Of a stretch of 45,143 bases of DNA, positions 8,814 to 18,871 are shown piece after piece (positions within the stretch are counted from its first letter, which is position 1; each line of letters begins with the position of its first letter). The translations under genes were made by a program, and so were the position numbers. The notes under the pieces were generated by a model. It did no database searches. It had not been told where the DNA came from and saw nothing but the letters and a program-made list of their open reading frames with translations. Location of the stretch: contig CAZWZL010000024.1 in NCBI GenBank assembly GCA_964638515.1, positions 1 to 45,143 of the forward strand, in the 5' to 3' direction. The DNA comes from CAYPGJ01 sp964638515 (GTDB lineage: Bacteria; Planctomycetota; Phycisphaerae; Phycisphaerales; UBA1924).

Positions 8814-8911
8814 GGCCCCCACGGTCCGAAAACCCCCGTTCCATCGTCACGAATCCCGTCCGCCTGCACCCCGACGCGCGATTCCCGGTCAACACCCCGC
8901 CACAACGGGTC

Positions 8912-8936
8912 GATAACGACGTCCTGCCCCCAGGAG
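8912..8936 (+). promoter_or_regulatory. Promoter and ribosome binding site of the HD-GYP-like gene
   Basis: A -10-like GATAAC (8912-8917) is followed by the Shine-Dalgarno AGGAG (8932-8936), 7 nt before the ATG at 8944. It is divergent from the pterin-synthase-like/ppk1 promoter, and the two share the 165-bp gap 8779-8943. Confidence 0.4.
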
Positions 8937-8943
8937 TGCGCCC

Positions 8944-10281
8944 ATGCCCCCCCTCAACCTCTCCTCGCTCAAGCCCGGAGATGTGCTGCGTCAAGCCGTG
9001 TACACCCCACAGGGCGCCAAGGTGCTGTCTCGGGGCGTCACGCTCACCTCAGAGCAGATATCCGCGCTGCGTTTCAGCCATGCGAGACTGCTGCTCGGGT
9101 TTCCGACAAACCGGCACGCCGCCATCGCCGGCGCCGCCCCGCTGGAGCCCTACGCCGACAACACCGCCCCCGACATGGAGGCCGCAGCGAATCTCTCTCC
9201 CACGGCATGGCGCCGCCGCATCCGGCTCGCCGACGCGTTCGTCGCCGATCGGGCGCGCCGGTGGGCGTCGATGCCGCTCCGCACTTCCGACGCGCTCGAG
9301 CCGTTGCTCTCGCCCGATGACTATCGCTCCGCCGATCACGTCGCGCAGCACGCGGCCATGCTCGACGGCGCCCGCCGTCGGCCGGATTGGACCAGCGAGC
9401 ACGCGCGAACGCTCGAATCCATCGCGCAAGGCCGGTCCGTCGATCTGACCGCCGAGACGCAGCCCATCGTTGACGAAATGCTCCGATTCCTTTGCGCGGC
9501 GCCCACCCGATTCTCCGCGCTCGCGTTCCTCCACGTGCGAGACGCCGACTATCTGCCATCTCATGCGGTCGCCTCGGCCATACTGGCCATGTCCATCGCG
9601 GCCAGGCTCGGGCACGACGAGCCCCACGTTCGGCTCATCGCGTACGCGGCGCTGTTCTGCGACGTGGGCATGGCCTCGCTCTCCCCGGATCTGCTGCTCT
9701 CGGACCGGCCGCTCGATGAGGTCTCGCTCAACCGTGTTCGGAGGCACCCGGCGATCTCCGTGGCCATGCTCTCCGCCACGACGTCATTGGACGATCGGGC
9801 GCTGTGCGTGATCTACCAGCACCACGAGCGTGACAACGGGTCGGGCTATCCGCGCGCCCTCCGCGCCGGCGCCATTCACGACCTGGCCAAGGTCCTCGCG
9901 GTGGCCGATGTGTTCGCCGCCGCCACGGCCCACCGGCCCTATCGGCTCGCGCAGCACCGGCCCGCCGACGGGCTCGCCGAGGCCGTTCGACTGGCCAACG
10001 CGGGCGTGCTCGATCGAGCCGCGACCCTCGCGCTGCTCGAATCCGTCGGCCGCTATCCCGTCGGCTCGTACGTGCGCCTGACCACCGGTGAGCGGGCGCT
10101 CGTCGTCGCCTCCAATCCGGATCGCTTCGATCTGCCCCTCGTGCAACCGCTCGGGGACAACGCGGCGCCGGCGGGCGCGCTGATCGATCTCGCGCTTCCC
10201 ACGCCCCGCGCCGCGTCCATCGTCGGCCCCGCCGAGCCGCCCGCGAGCGGGCCGAGCATGCGTCCCGGTTTGGCCGCCTGA
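8944..10281 (+). CDS. HD-GYP domain protein with a degenerate HD motif
   Basis: A 445-residue soluble protein. The N-terminus (LKPGDVLRQAVYTPQGAKVL) looks like the small domain that often precedes HD-GYP domains. The central part has the HD-GYP layout: an early His in LPSHAVASAILAM, then FCDVGMASLSPDLL, then RRHPAISVAML, then the GYP segment HHERDNGSGYPRAL, and finally ADVFAAATAHRPYRL. In active c-di-GMP phosphodiesterases the second element is HDxGK; here it is Cys239-Asp240-Val-Gly-Met243, so one metal-binding His and the Lys are lost. The protein may be catalytically dead, a c-di-GMP sensor, or use an altered metal site. A C-terminal tail of about 80 residues looks like a small beta domain. 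The start is well supported by AGGAG. It ends 39 bp before the phosphohexomutase gene. Confidence 0.86.
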   Translation: MPPLNLSSLKPGDVLRQAVYTPQGAKVLSRGVTLTSEQISALRFSHARLLLGFPTNRHAAIAGAAPLEPYADNTAPDMEAAANLSPTAWRRRIRLADAFVADRARRWASMPLRTSDALEPLLSPDDYRSADHVAQHAAMLDGARRRPDWTSEHARTLESIAQGRSVDLTAETQPIVDEMLRFLCAAPTRFSALAFLHVRDADYLPSHAVASAILAMSIAARLGHDEPHVRLIAYAALFCDVGMASLSPDLLLSDRPLDEVSLNRVRRHPAISVAMLSATTSLDDRALCVIYQHHERDNGSGYPRALRAGAIHDLAKVLAVADVFAAATAHRPYRLAQHRPADGLAEAVRLANAGVLDRAATLALLESVGRYPVGSYVRLTTGERALVVASNPDRFDLPLVQPLGDNAAPAGALIDLALPTPRAASIVGPAEPPASGPSMRPGLAA

Positions 10282-10307
10282 GCCGCCCAGCGCCGCCGTC
10301 TCGGGGG

Positions 10308-10313
10308 TATCTT
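10308..10313 (+). promoter_or_regulatory. -10-like element 7 nt before the phosphohexomutase start (leaderless candidate)
   Basis: TATCTT is followed by 7 nt and the ATG at 10321, and no Shine-Dalgarno sequence is present. If this is a real -10 box, transcription would begin at or next to the start codon. Confidence 0.4.
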
Positions 10314-10320
10314 CGGTGCG

Positions 10321-11730
10321 ATGTCCAGCGCACCGCTCATGCTCTCAGTTTCCGGTTGCCGAGGCATCGTCGGCGAATCGCTCACGCCCGACGTCGTGGC
10401 CCGATTCACCGGCTCCTTCGTGGGATTCCTGCTCGAACAACCCGGGGCGACCAAGCGACCGACGATCGTGCTCGCGGGCGACGGGCGGCGTGGAGCAGAG
10501 TCGGTACGACACGCGGCCATCGCCGGACTCATCGCCGCCGGGGCGCGCGTGGTCGATCTCCATGTCGCGACCACTCCCACCGTCGGGGTGATGGTGGATC
10601 ACCTGTCCGCCGACGGCGGCATCGTGCTGACCGCGTCCCACAACCCGGCCCAGTGGAACGGCGTGAAGTGCCTGATCGCGCACCCAAAGGGCGCCCACGC
10701 GCCCCCCGCAACGCTGGCCGCGCGAATCATCGAGCGATTCCGCGACAACGCGCCGGCTCTGGCGTCGCACGATACGCAGGGAGAAGCTGCCACCGATGAA
10801 ACGTCGGCCCGCGTGCACGTGGATCGCGTCCTCGCCGCCGTGGACCGGGTCGTTCCGGTGGATCGCATCCGTGCTCGCGGGTTCCGCGTCGCGGTCGACT
10901 GCGTGAACGCCTCCGGCAGCGAGGCCGCGCGCCTCCTGCTCGACGATCTGCGCTGCCACACAACCATGCTGAACGCCGATCGGTCGGGTGTGTTTCCTCA
11001 TCCACCCGAGCCGACACGCGAGAATCTCGCCTCGCTTTCCGCGGCCGCCAAGGCTGCCAAGGCCGACGTCTGCTTTGCGCAGGACCCCGACGCGGATCGG
11101 CTCGCCGTGCTCGACGAGCACGCCGAGTACATCGGCGAGGAATACACCCTCGTGCTCGCATGCATGGCCGTGGCGCACGGGCATCGCGCTCCCGTGTTCG
11201 CAGCCAACCTTTCCACGTCACGAATGATCGACGATCTGGCGCAGCGCGCGAACGGACGCGTGCTCCGAACGCCGGTCGGCGAAGCGAACGTCGTGAGCGC
11301 GATGCTCGAGCACAACGCGCTGATCGGCGGAGAAGGCAACGGCGGCGTCATCTGGCAGGATGTCTGCCTCATCCGGGATTCGATCGCTTCGATGGCGCTC
11401 GTGCTGGCCCTCCTCGCGCGCGAGCAGCGGCCGCTCTCCGCGGTGCTCAAGGAGATCCCGCCCTACGTCATCGACAAGCGCAAGTGCCCGGTGCGCCCCG
11501 GGCTCGCCGACGCCGCGTCCGACGCGCTCGCCTCCCATTTCAAGGGCGCCCTGCTGGACCGGCAGGACGGACTGCGCATCGATCTTGATCCTCAGGGCCC
11601 CGGCGCCGCCTGGCTCCACGTTCGCGCATCCAACACCGAGCCGATCCTTCGATTGATCGCGGAAGCCCGCACCGCCGATCGCGCCGCGGCGCTTCTCGCC
11701 GATGCCGAGCGGGTCATCGGGTCGCTCTGA
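10321..11730 (+). CDS. glmM: Alpha-D-phosphohexomutase, phosphoglucosamine mutase/phosphomannomutase type
   Basis: A 469-residue four-domain alpha-phosphohexomutase, which interconverts hexose 6- and 1-phosphates. The catalytic phosphoserine loop is TASHNPAQWNGVK (domain 1). The metal loop is QDPDADRLAVLDE (domain 2), the sugar loop is GGEGNGGVIW (domain 3) and the phosphate loop is RASNTEPILRLIAEA (domain 4). GGEGNGG is the form I associate with archaeal-type GlmM and related phosphomannomutases, in contrast to the GGEQSGH of classical bacterial GlmM. Glucosamine is therefore the likeliest substrate, giving GlcN-1-P for UDP-GlcNAc, but mannose or glucose phosphates cannot be excluded. There is no Shine-Dalgarno; a TATCTT lies 7 nt before the start. 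It stops 9 bp before the convergent TIGR03790 gene, with no hairpin between them. Confidence 0.88.
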   Translation: MSSAPLMLSVSGCRGIVGESLTPDVVARFTGSFVGFLLEQPGATKRPTIVLAGDGRRGAESVRHAAIAGLIAAGARVVDLHVATTPTVGVMVDHLSADGGIVLTASHNPAQWNGVKCLIAHPKGAHAPPATLAARIIERFRDNAPALASHDTQGEAATDETSARVHVDRVLAAVDRVVPVDRIRARGFRVAVDCVNASGSEAARLLLDDLRCHTTMLNADRSGVFPHPPEPTRENLASLSAAAKAAKADVCFAQDPDADRLAVLDEHAEYIGEEYTLVLACMAVAHGHRAPVFAANLSTSRMIDDLAQRANGRVLRTPVGEANVVSAMLEHNALIGGEGNGGVIWQDVCLIRDSIASMALVLALLAREQRPLSAVLKEIPPYVIDKRKCPVRPGLADAASDALASHFKGALLDRQDGLRIDLDPQGPGAAWLHVRASNTEPILRLIAEARTADRAAALLADAERVIGSL

Positions 11731-11739
11731 GCGCCCGGC

Positions 11740-13215
11740 TCAGCAATTCGTGCCGAACGCGCTCAACACAATATTGAGGTCGGTGAAGTTCACCGCCCCG
11801 TCGCGATTGACGTCCCCCAACAGGCACGAGCCGCTCTGGCCGAAACTCGACAGCACCGCGTTCAGATCCGAGAACGTAACCATGTTGTCGCCGGTCGCGT
11901 CGCCCGCGCAGCCACCGGCGCCGATCGTCACGCGCGCCAGCGGGTCGCCGATCGGCACGATCTGCCACGAGAGCCCCGGCAGCGACGTGTACGCCGCCTC
12001 CGCGAACGTCAGCCCCCAGACGTACAGGTTCTGCGTCAGCATCTCGAGATCGGGCACCGCGAACGTGAACGGCTCCGCCACGCTGCCCAGCGTGAACGTG
12101 CCGCCCGACGCGATGAAGTCCGTCACCTGGCCCTGACTGCTGCGGTATCCCTGGTCCACCATCCAGTTGCCGTTGAACGACTCGATCGAAACGAAGCACG
12201 AGGCCGGGTGATACGTGTAGGCGCCGGGGTAGAACTGCCCCTGCGGGGGCGAAGCGCCGCACCCGCTCAGGGAGTGGTTCACCCCATACGTGCCGAACAC
12301 CAGCAACGGACGCTGGTCCGGCAGGGACGCCATCGACCTCCACGCCGACGTTTCATCATGCGTGACCGTGTAACCCGCGCCCTGCATGATCGCGCGCGTT
12401 CGCCCGAAGTCATCCAACGCCGGAAAGAGCGCGCCCAAACCGTCATCATCGAGGTGGTTGGAGCACCCATACTCGTCGAGCAGCATCTGCACGCCGCACG
12501 GGTCCACCCGCGGATTCGCCGAGCGATTGAGCAAGGCCTGGATGTTCTGCAGCGAGGTCGCGCTCCCGCCCGAGCCCGGCACGCTCGGCGCCGCGTCCAG
12601 CCGGCACACCAGATAGATGTCCCCGCCCGTGGAGCTGTCCATGCGCCAGGTTCCCGGCGAGATCCACGTGAAAGGCTTGGCCGCCGTGATGCCCGTGCGC
12701 GAGAAATTCGTCACCGGCGTGCCGAGCACCCGGTAGTACGGGTTCCGCACGATGCCGTTGTTGCGCAACGGGAGATTGGCGACGCCCGCGGCCTCCATGT
12801 CCTGCTGCACGAGCGCCAACTCCGACTCGAGCGCGGCCCACGTGCTGGAGATGTCAAACTCGTTCGCGCCCTCGACCCGCACCGGCAGCCCGCGCGTCGT
12901 CGCCATCGCGATGATGTGCTGCGACATGGGCACGCCGCCGGGCCCCGTGCCGGCCAGAAACGTGATGACTTTCGAGCGAATCCTCGAGAGGTACTCCGCG
13001 CGGGCGATCGTGCCGGGCAGCACGAAGGCGTCGTTGATGTCGAGCTGGCGGACGCCCGGGCGGGCGGCCACGTACATGTTGCGGACGGCCAGGGAATCCG
13101 CGTTGGCGGAGTTGTAGACCAGCAGGGTGCGGTCCGCGCTGAGCTGGGCGCTCGCCGAGCAGGCCGCCAGCAGCCCCGCGAGGACGACCCCGATGTGTTC
13201 GCCAAATCCTCTCAT
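11740..13215 (-). CDS. Exported TIGR03790-type protein with C-terminal dockerin-like repeats
   Basis: A 491-residue secreted protein of unknown function. The start at 13215 has AGGAG 6 nt upstream and gives a clean signal peptide (MRGFGEHIGVVLAGLLAACS, cut near ASAQ). The body begins with LLVYNSANADSLAVRNMYVA and continues with segments such as GVPMSQHIIAMATTRGLPV; this is the pattern I associate with the TIGR03790 family, found in planctomycetes and other environmental bacteria. The final 60 residues hold two calcium-loop-like repeats: GDATGDNMVTFSDLNAVLSS and GDVNRDGAVNFTDLNIVLSA. The chain ends FGTNC. Such tails act as dockerin type I-like modules in cellulosomes, but no cohesin gene is visible here, so a role in surface retention is only a guess. 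A promoter with TATCCT lies about 85 bp upstream. Confidence 0.85.
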   Translation of the reverse strand: MRGFGEHIGVVLAGLLAACSASAQLSADRTLLVYNSANADSLAVRNMYVAARPGVRQLDINDAFVLPGTIARAEYLSRIRSKVITFLAGTGPGGVPMSQHIIAMATTRGLPVRVEGANEFDISSTWAALESELALVQQDMEAAGVANLPLRNNGIVRNPYYRVLGTPVTNFSRTGITAAKPFTWISPGTWRMDSSTGGDIYLVCRLDAAPSVPGSGGSATSLQNIQALLNRSANPRVDPCGVQMLLDEYGCSNHLDDDGLGALFPALDDFGRTRAIMQGAGYTVTHDETSAWRSMASLPDQRPLLVFGTYGVNHSLSGCGASPPQGQFYPGAYTYHPASCFVSIESFNGNWMVDQGYRSSQGQVTDFIASGGTFTLGSVAEPFTFAVPDLEMLTQNLYVWGLTFAEAAYTSLPGLSWQIVPIGDPLARVTIGAGGCAGDATGDNMVTFSDLNAVLSSFGQSGSCLLGDVNRDGAVNFTDLNIVLSAFGTNC

Positions 13216-13297
13216 CTCCGGCTCCTGTGCGCACCAACACCGCGAAACCCGTGCGAATCCCACCTTTCGGCGGGAAGGGGGTGTGCCGCCCGGAAAG

Positions 13298-13326
13298 AGG
13301 ATAAACCAGACTCGCCTCGGAGCAAG
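13298..13326 (-). promoter_or_regulatory. Promoter of the TIGR03790-type gene
   Basis: On the minus strand a -35-like TTGCTC is separated by 16 nt from a -10-like TATCCT (13298-13303). The roughly 80-nt leader that follows can form an imperfect GC-rich hairpin around 13262-13296 (CTTTC...GAAAG closing CGG...CCG). The AGGAG ribosome binding site lies just before the ATG. Confidence 0.5.
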
Positions 13327-13388
13327 GCTTTTCTGGCCGGGCGAGCGGTCTTTGGCCCTGCGATCGGCGCAGGAGTCGGCGATTCTCG

Positions 13389-13394
13389 GACAAT
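13389..13394 (+). promoter_or_regulatory. -10-like element 7 nt before the DUF167 gene start
   Basis: GACAAT is followed by 7 nt and the ATG at 13402. The match to a -10 box is weak (GACAAT rather than TANNNT). The spacing equals that of the other leaderless candidates and argues for 13402 rather than 13393, whose ATG lies inside the hexamer. Confidence 0.3.
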
Positions 13395-13401
13395 GCGGCT
13401 C

Positions 13402-13692
13402 ATGCAGGGGATGGTCACGCAGAGCGGTGGGGGGGTGCTGATCCGAGTGAAGGCCGTGCCCGGCGCCGCGCGCGACGAGATCGTGGGCCCGCTGGGTGAC
13501 CGACTCAAGGTGAGGGTCTCGGCGCCGCCCGAGGGAGGCAAGGCGAATCGCGCGATCTGCTCGCTGCTCGCGCGGACGTTGAACGTCAGGGCGAGCGACG
13601 TGCGGGTGACGCAGGGGCTTGGCAGCCCCGAGAAGACCATCGAGGCGATCGGGATCGGCGCGGACGCCGCGCTCGTGGCATTGTCGGGCTGA
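13402..13692 (+). CDS. DUF167/YggU family protein
   Basis: A protein of about 96 residues of the small DUF167 (YggU) family, which is widespread and has no firmly assigned function. The diagnostic core is present: VLIRVKAVPGAARDEIVG, then LKVRVSAPPEGGKANRAIC, then a helix and the GLGSPEKTIEAIG strand. Start choice is uncertain: in-frame ATGs lie at 13393, 13402 and 13411, and none has a Shine-Dalgarno sequence. 13402 is preferred because a -10-like GACAAT sits 7 nt upstream. The stop codon abuts the stop of the convergent ftsH gene with no intervening base. Confidence 0.88.
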   Translation: MQGMVTQSGGGVLIRVKAVPGAARDEIVGPLGDRLKVRVSAPPEGGKANRAICSLLARTLNVRASDVRVTQGLGSPEKTIEAIGIGADAALVALSG

Positions 13693-15750
<2,058 letters not shown>

Positions 15751-15784
15751 CGTGTTCCCTGGGCGCTTGTGCTGGCCCTCATCG

Positions 15785-15826
15785 ACTCGGGTCCTCTCCC
15801 GAGTTTTTCGGACGTACGGGATCGTA
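15785..15826 (-). promoter_or_regulatory. ftsH promoter-like element and 5' leader hairpin
   Basis: On the minus strand a -10-like TACGAT (15821-15826) is followed by a perfect 7-bp hairpin, ACTCGGG/CCCGAGT (15785-15804, 6-nt loop). After about 20 nt more comes the ftsH ribosome binding site. The hairpin would be in the first 30 nt of an ftsH leader of about 65 nt. On the plus strand the same hairpin is followed by TTTT, but no plus-strand gene needs a terminator here. Confidence 0.4.
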
Positions 15827-15860
15827 GGTTCGCCATTTCGGGGAGATTCGCCCGGTCAAT

Positions 15861-16379
15861 TCACCAGCCGGACCGCATGGAGGCCACCACGCCCCGTGCG
15901 ACCGCGTCCACCGCGGCGGTTTCGCCCACCTCGATGCGCTCACCCACCCCCAGCGCGGGGACGAAGGACTCCACGACACGCATGCCCCGGCGCGAGGCGA
16001 GCGTCTTGCCGGTGCGGGTGTTCTTCCACGTGTAGTCAATGGTCAGCTCGATCGAGACCTCCTCGGTGAGCCCCGAGGTGCGCGCGGTGCTCAGCTTGCG
16101 GAGTTCGACCCGGCGCAGCACGCCCGAGATCGTCGTGTCGGCCTCGCCCACCGCCGCCACGCGCCACGGCGTCGCCCGCTGAACCTCCTTGACCAACGCT
16201 TCGGTGATGCGCGCCTCGAGCCCGTGGTGGAACGTCTCGTTCTCCCACATCGGCGCGGCCACAGACTGGATCGACGTGTCGAACGAGGAGCCCCACGAGT
16301 ATCCCTCGCGCGGGTCGGAGGCGCACGCGGCCAACGATGCCGCGATCAGCAGCGCGAGCGAGGTTCGGCGCGGCATCAT
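15861..16379 (-). CDS. lptE: LptE-like LPS-assembly lipoprotein
   Basis: A 172-residue lipoprotein. The signal peptide ends in a lipobox (SLAAC, Cys19). The mature part matches the LptE fold in pattern: VAAPMWENETFHHGLEARIT, then EALVKEVQRATPWRV, a strand pair around ADTTISGVLRRVEL, and an amphipathic C-terminal helix. LptE plugs the LptD outer-membrane channel that inserts lipopolysaccharide. No lptD is in the window. Its ATG overlaps the stop of the upstream BamD-like gene (ATGA), so the two are coupled; a second ATG follows immediately and could also serve. Together with the BamD-like neighbour it points to a Gram-negative outer membrane. Sequence identity to characterised LptE is low, so the family call rests on layout and context. 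Confidence 0.8.
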   Translation of the reverse strand: MMPRRTSLALLIAASLAACASDPREGYSWGSSFDTSIQSVAAPMWENETFHHGLEARITEALVKEVQRATPWRVAAVGEADTTISGVLRRVELRKLSTARTSGLTEEVSIELTIDYTWKNTRTGKTLASRRGMRVVESFVPALGVGERIEVGETAAVDAVARGVVASMRSGW

Positions 16380-17485
16380 CGGCCCGGCTCCTGACTCGGC
16401 TCGACGGGTGGTTCGGCGACCGGCTCGGCGGGCGTCGTCGTGGTTGATTCGGGCGCGGCGCCTTCGGACGCGGGCTCGGTTGATGCGCCGGGCGCTTCGG
16501 TCGGAACGGCGGCGGGAGGCGCCGACCAGCCGCGCTCCTCGAGCATGGCGAGCGCGCGGAGCGCGGCCTGTGTGCCGGGATACCGCGCGACCAGTCTCCG
16601 GAGCGTCAGGCGCGCCCCGGCGAGATCATCGCGACGCAGGTACCACGTCGAGGTCTCCAGCATCTGGGCGCCCAACGACTCGTTGATGCGCACGATGAGC
16701 GCCTGATCGAGCCCCTGTCGCTCCGCCTCCTCGGGGTATTGCATGGCGTACCGGCGGATCTGCTCCCTGGCGTCGAGGAGCCCGGAGACATCGTTTTCGG
16801 GGCCTCGGAATCGGCCGACGGACGCGAAGACGCGCCGCTGCATGGCCCGTTGACGATTCGGGCCGTTGGGGTACAAGGTGATGTACAGCGCGTACATCTC
16901 GCCGGCCATCTCGAGGTCGCGCTCCCGGAAGTAGTAATCGGCCAGTTCGATGCCGGCTCGTTCCGCGAGTTCGCTGCCGGGCAGGCGCTCCTGAATGCGG
17001 ATCAGGATTTCCTCGGCCATGGGGCCGCCGTTTTCCACGCGCAGGAACCCGAACCAGAGCGCTTTCCTGCCATACGCGTAGGCCCTTGCGATCTCGAATT
17101 CGCGCTCCAGCGCGATGACGTAGTCCTCGGACTGCGGGAATCGCTTGATGAGTTCCTCGTAGTCACGCAGCCCACGATCCTCCCGGTTCATGGCGGTGAA
17201 CGCGTCGCCCCGGAGGCGGAGCGCTTCGGGCACCTCGGGCTTGCCGGAGCGTTCGTTGGCCTCAAGCCATGGATCGAGCACGCCGCGGGCGGCTTGGGGC
17301 CGGTTGTCCGCGATGGCCTTGCGCGCCTCGGCGATGACGGCGGCGTCAGATCCGGGCTCTGGGACGGCGGTCTGCGTCCACGTTCCGTCGGGCTTGAGGA
17401 TGTACTGGTCGGATTGCGCGCGAACGGCCGCGGGCAGGGCGGCGAGCGCGAGGATCGCGACGGAGATCGCGTGAAGTCGTGGCAT
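16376..17485 (-). CDS. BamD-like tetratricopeptide protein, exported
   Basis: A 369-residue exported protein with a signal peptide (MPRLHAISVAILALAALPAA, cut near RAQ). It is not a typical lipoprotein: there is no Cys at the cleavage site. The mature chain is made of TPR-like helical pairs, for example EALRLRGDAFTAMNREDRGL, DYEELIKRFPQSEDY, and a C-terminal repeat LRRLVARYPGTQAALRAL. 'RFPQSEDY' and 'RYPGT' are hallmarks of the BamD/YfiO-type outer-membrane assembly proteins. The last 60 residues are Pro/Glu/Thr/Ala-rich and probably disordered. It lies 23 bp after the PIN/TRAM gene and overlaps lptE by 4 nt. A TATCCT 10 nt before the ATG could be a -10 element. BamD is the best guess; a general TPR scaffold is the alternative. 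Confidence 0.78.
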   Translation of the reverse strand: MPRLHAISVAILALAALPAAVRAQSDQYILKPDGTWTQTAVPEPGSDAAVIAEARKAIADNRPQAARGVLDPWLEANERSGKPEVPEALRLRGDAFTAMNREDRGLRDYEELIKRFPQSEDYVIALEREFEIARAYAYGRKALWFGFLRVENGGPMAEEILIRIQERLPGSELAERAGIELADYYFRERDLEMAGEMYALYITLYPNGPNRQRAMQRRVFASVGRFRGPENDVSGLLDAREQIRRYAMQYPEEAERQGLDQALIVRINESLGAQMLETSTWYLRRDDLAGARLTLRRLVARYPGTQAALRALAMLEERGWSAPPAAVPTEAPGASTEPASEGAAPESTTTTPAEPVAEPPVEPSQEPGR

Positions 17486-17495
17486 CGCGCGGGTG

Positions 17496-17501
17496 AGGAT
17501 A
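17496..17501 (-). promoter_or_regulatory. -10-like element 10 nt before the BamD-like gene
   Basis: On the minus strand this reads TATCCT, then 10 nt, then the ATG at 17485. It lies inside the 23-bp gap after the PIN/TRAM gene, and there is no Shine-Dalgarno sequence. It may give a separate transcript with almost no leader. Confidence 0.3.
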
Positions 17502-17508
17502 CCGCGAG

Positions 17509-18768
17509 TCAGAGTCGGCGTGGATTGCGCGGCGTTCGGCCGTGGCTTGGGAGGCGCGGGCCCATGGGCCCCGGGCGTCGATCCGGGGGGGGCGAATCCG
17601 ACGGCCGGCCGTCCGTGTCCGGACGCAAGGCGTCGCTCGGCGGATCGGGCTCAGGCGCCTGTGGCGGTTCCGTGTCGGGTTCGGCAGCGCGCGCAAACAC
17701 GAGGCGACCGGCGCTGGTTTGAAGGGCGCCGGTGACCACGACGGCGACTTCTTCCCCGATGAGTCCGGCGCCGTTCTCGACCACGATCATCGTGCCGTCT
17801 TCGAGATAGCCCACGCCCTGGCCGGGCTGCTCGCCGGGCTTGACGACGCTGATCGAGAGGCTCTCTCCGGTGGAGACGGTGGGGCGGAGCGATGCGGCGA
17901 GGGCGTTGAGATTGACGACGGGAACGTCGTGGATGGAGGCGACGCGGGCCAGTCCCGAGTCTGTCGTCACGACCGCGCCGCCCTCACGGCGCGCCAGATC
18001 GATCAGCCGCTGATCGACACCAACCCCCTCGACGTCTGACTCGTCGATGACGACGTCGAGCCGGGGTGAACGCTGCAGTCGGGAGACGAGGTCGAGCCCG
18101 CGTCTCCCCTTCGCGCGCTTGGCGCGATCTGCGGAGTCGGCGAGCGTTTGCAACTCCTGCACCACGAAAACGGGGATCACGACCGGGGATTGGCTCAGGC
18201 CCGATTCGAGCGTTTCGAGAACGCGACCGTCGATGAGCGCGGAGGTGTCGAGCAACAGGGGGCGAGCGCCGCGGCGCTGCTTGGAGAATTCGACGTACGG
18301 GATGATCAGTCGGAAATCGTCCTGTGTCTGGAGCACCACGGCCACGGCCAGGTAGCAGAACACGATGGACAGGATGATTTTGACCGTGGGGACGAACGGG
18401 CTCTTGTCGAACTGATAGCCCTGGGCGGCCAGGTCGATCAGGAACGACGTGGCCACGGAGGCGAGCACTCCCGCGAGCAGCCCGAGAAACACGCCGGAGA
18501 GCGTGGAGATCTTCTTGCTCGGCGTGGAGAGGTCGATGGCGAGAACGATGAGGGAGAGAAAGAGCGCGCCGCCGACGATCGCGGCGATGCTCAGGCCCGT
18601 GAAGGGCGAGGTGGTGGAGCGGGGGTCGGACGCGTCTTGATTGACCTTGAGGATGTAGAGCGCGGTGACGACGACCACGAGGACGACGAAGAACACGCGG
18701 ACGAGCAGGAGGGCGATGGCCTTGCCGCTGGATGAACCGGGGTCCGCCATTCGCGGGTGGCTGGGCAT
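17509..18768 (-). CDS. PIN/TRAM domain membrane protein (YacL-like)
   Basis: A 419-residue protein with the YacL-type architecture. Four transmembrane helices occupy roughly residues 17-40, 57-80, 92-115 and 128-147. A PIN nuclease domain begins LLLDTSALIDGRVLETLESG and carries the expected acidic residues (Asp in DTSALIDGR, Glu in VVQELQ, Asp in VGVDQRLIDLA, Asp in TTDSGLARV). A TRAM-like domain follows (GYLEDGTMIVVENGAGLIGE), then a Pro/Asp-rich tail of about 60 residues. PIN domains are Mg-dependent ribonucleases and TRAM binds RNA, so a membrane-anchored RNase is the likely biochemical role; the target is unknown. The start at 18768 is preferred over the ATG at 18750 because TACACT lies 8 nt upstream and neither has a Shine-Dalgarno sequence. 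It is the first gene of the cluster leading to the BamD-like protein, lptE and ftsH. Confidence 0.88.
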   Translation of the reverse strand: MPSHPRMADPGSSSGKAIALLLVRVFFVVLVVVVTALYILKVNQDASDPRSTTSPFTGLSIAAIVGGALFLSLIVLAIDLSTPSKKISTLSGVFLGLLAGVLASVATSFLIDLAAQGYQFDKSPFVPTVKIILSIVFCYLAVAVVLQTQDDFRLIIPYVEFSKQRRGARPLLLDTSALIDGRVLETLESGLSQSPVVIPVFVVQELQTLADSADRAKRAKGRRGLDLVSRLQRSPRLDVVIDESDVEGVGVDQRLIDLARREGGAVVTTDSGLARVASIHDVPVVNLNALAASLRPTVSTGESLSISVVKPGEQPGQGVGYLEDGTMIVVENGAGLIGEEVAVVVTGALQTSAGRLVFARAAEPDTEPPQAPEPDPPSDALRPDTDGRPSDSPPPDRRPGPMGPRLPSHGRTPRNPRRL

Positions 18769-18776
18769 GGCGGGTG

Positions 18777-18782
18777 AGTGTA
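18777..18782 (-). promoter_or_regulatory. -10-like element 8 nt before the PIN/TRAM gene (leaderless candidate)
   Basis: On the minus strand this reads TACACT, then 8 nt, then the ATG at 18768. The same hexamer precedes the tRNA-Ser gene at 29743. No Shine-Dalgarno sequence is present. Confidence 0.4.
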
Positions 18783-18859
18783 CGCGCGGGCTTTACGAGC
18801 GGATCATGCGTGCGTGGGCGAGGGCTGTGGGGGGCTGTCCGGGACGGGTCGAGCGAGCG

Positions 18860-18865
18860 TATGCT
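18860..18865 (+). promoter_or_regulatory. -10 element of the SRP RNA gene
   Basis: TATGCT lies 6 nt before the first base of the predicted SRP RNA helix, the spacing expected from a -10 box to the transcript start. A clear -35 box is not seen. Confidence 0.5.
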
Positions 18866-18871
18866 GTTGGT

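Noticed and set aside
15785..15808. Intrinsic terminator on the plus strand
   Set aside because: The hairpin plus TTTT fits weakly, but no plus-strand gene ends nearby; it is better read as a leader hairpin of ftsH.
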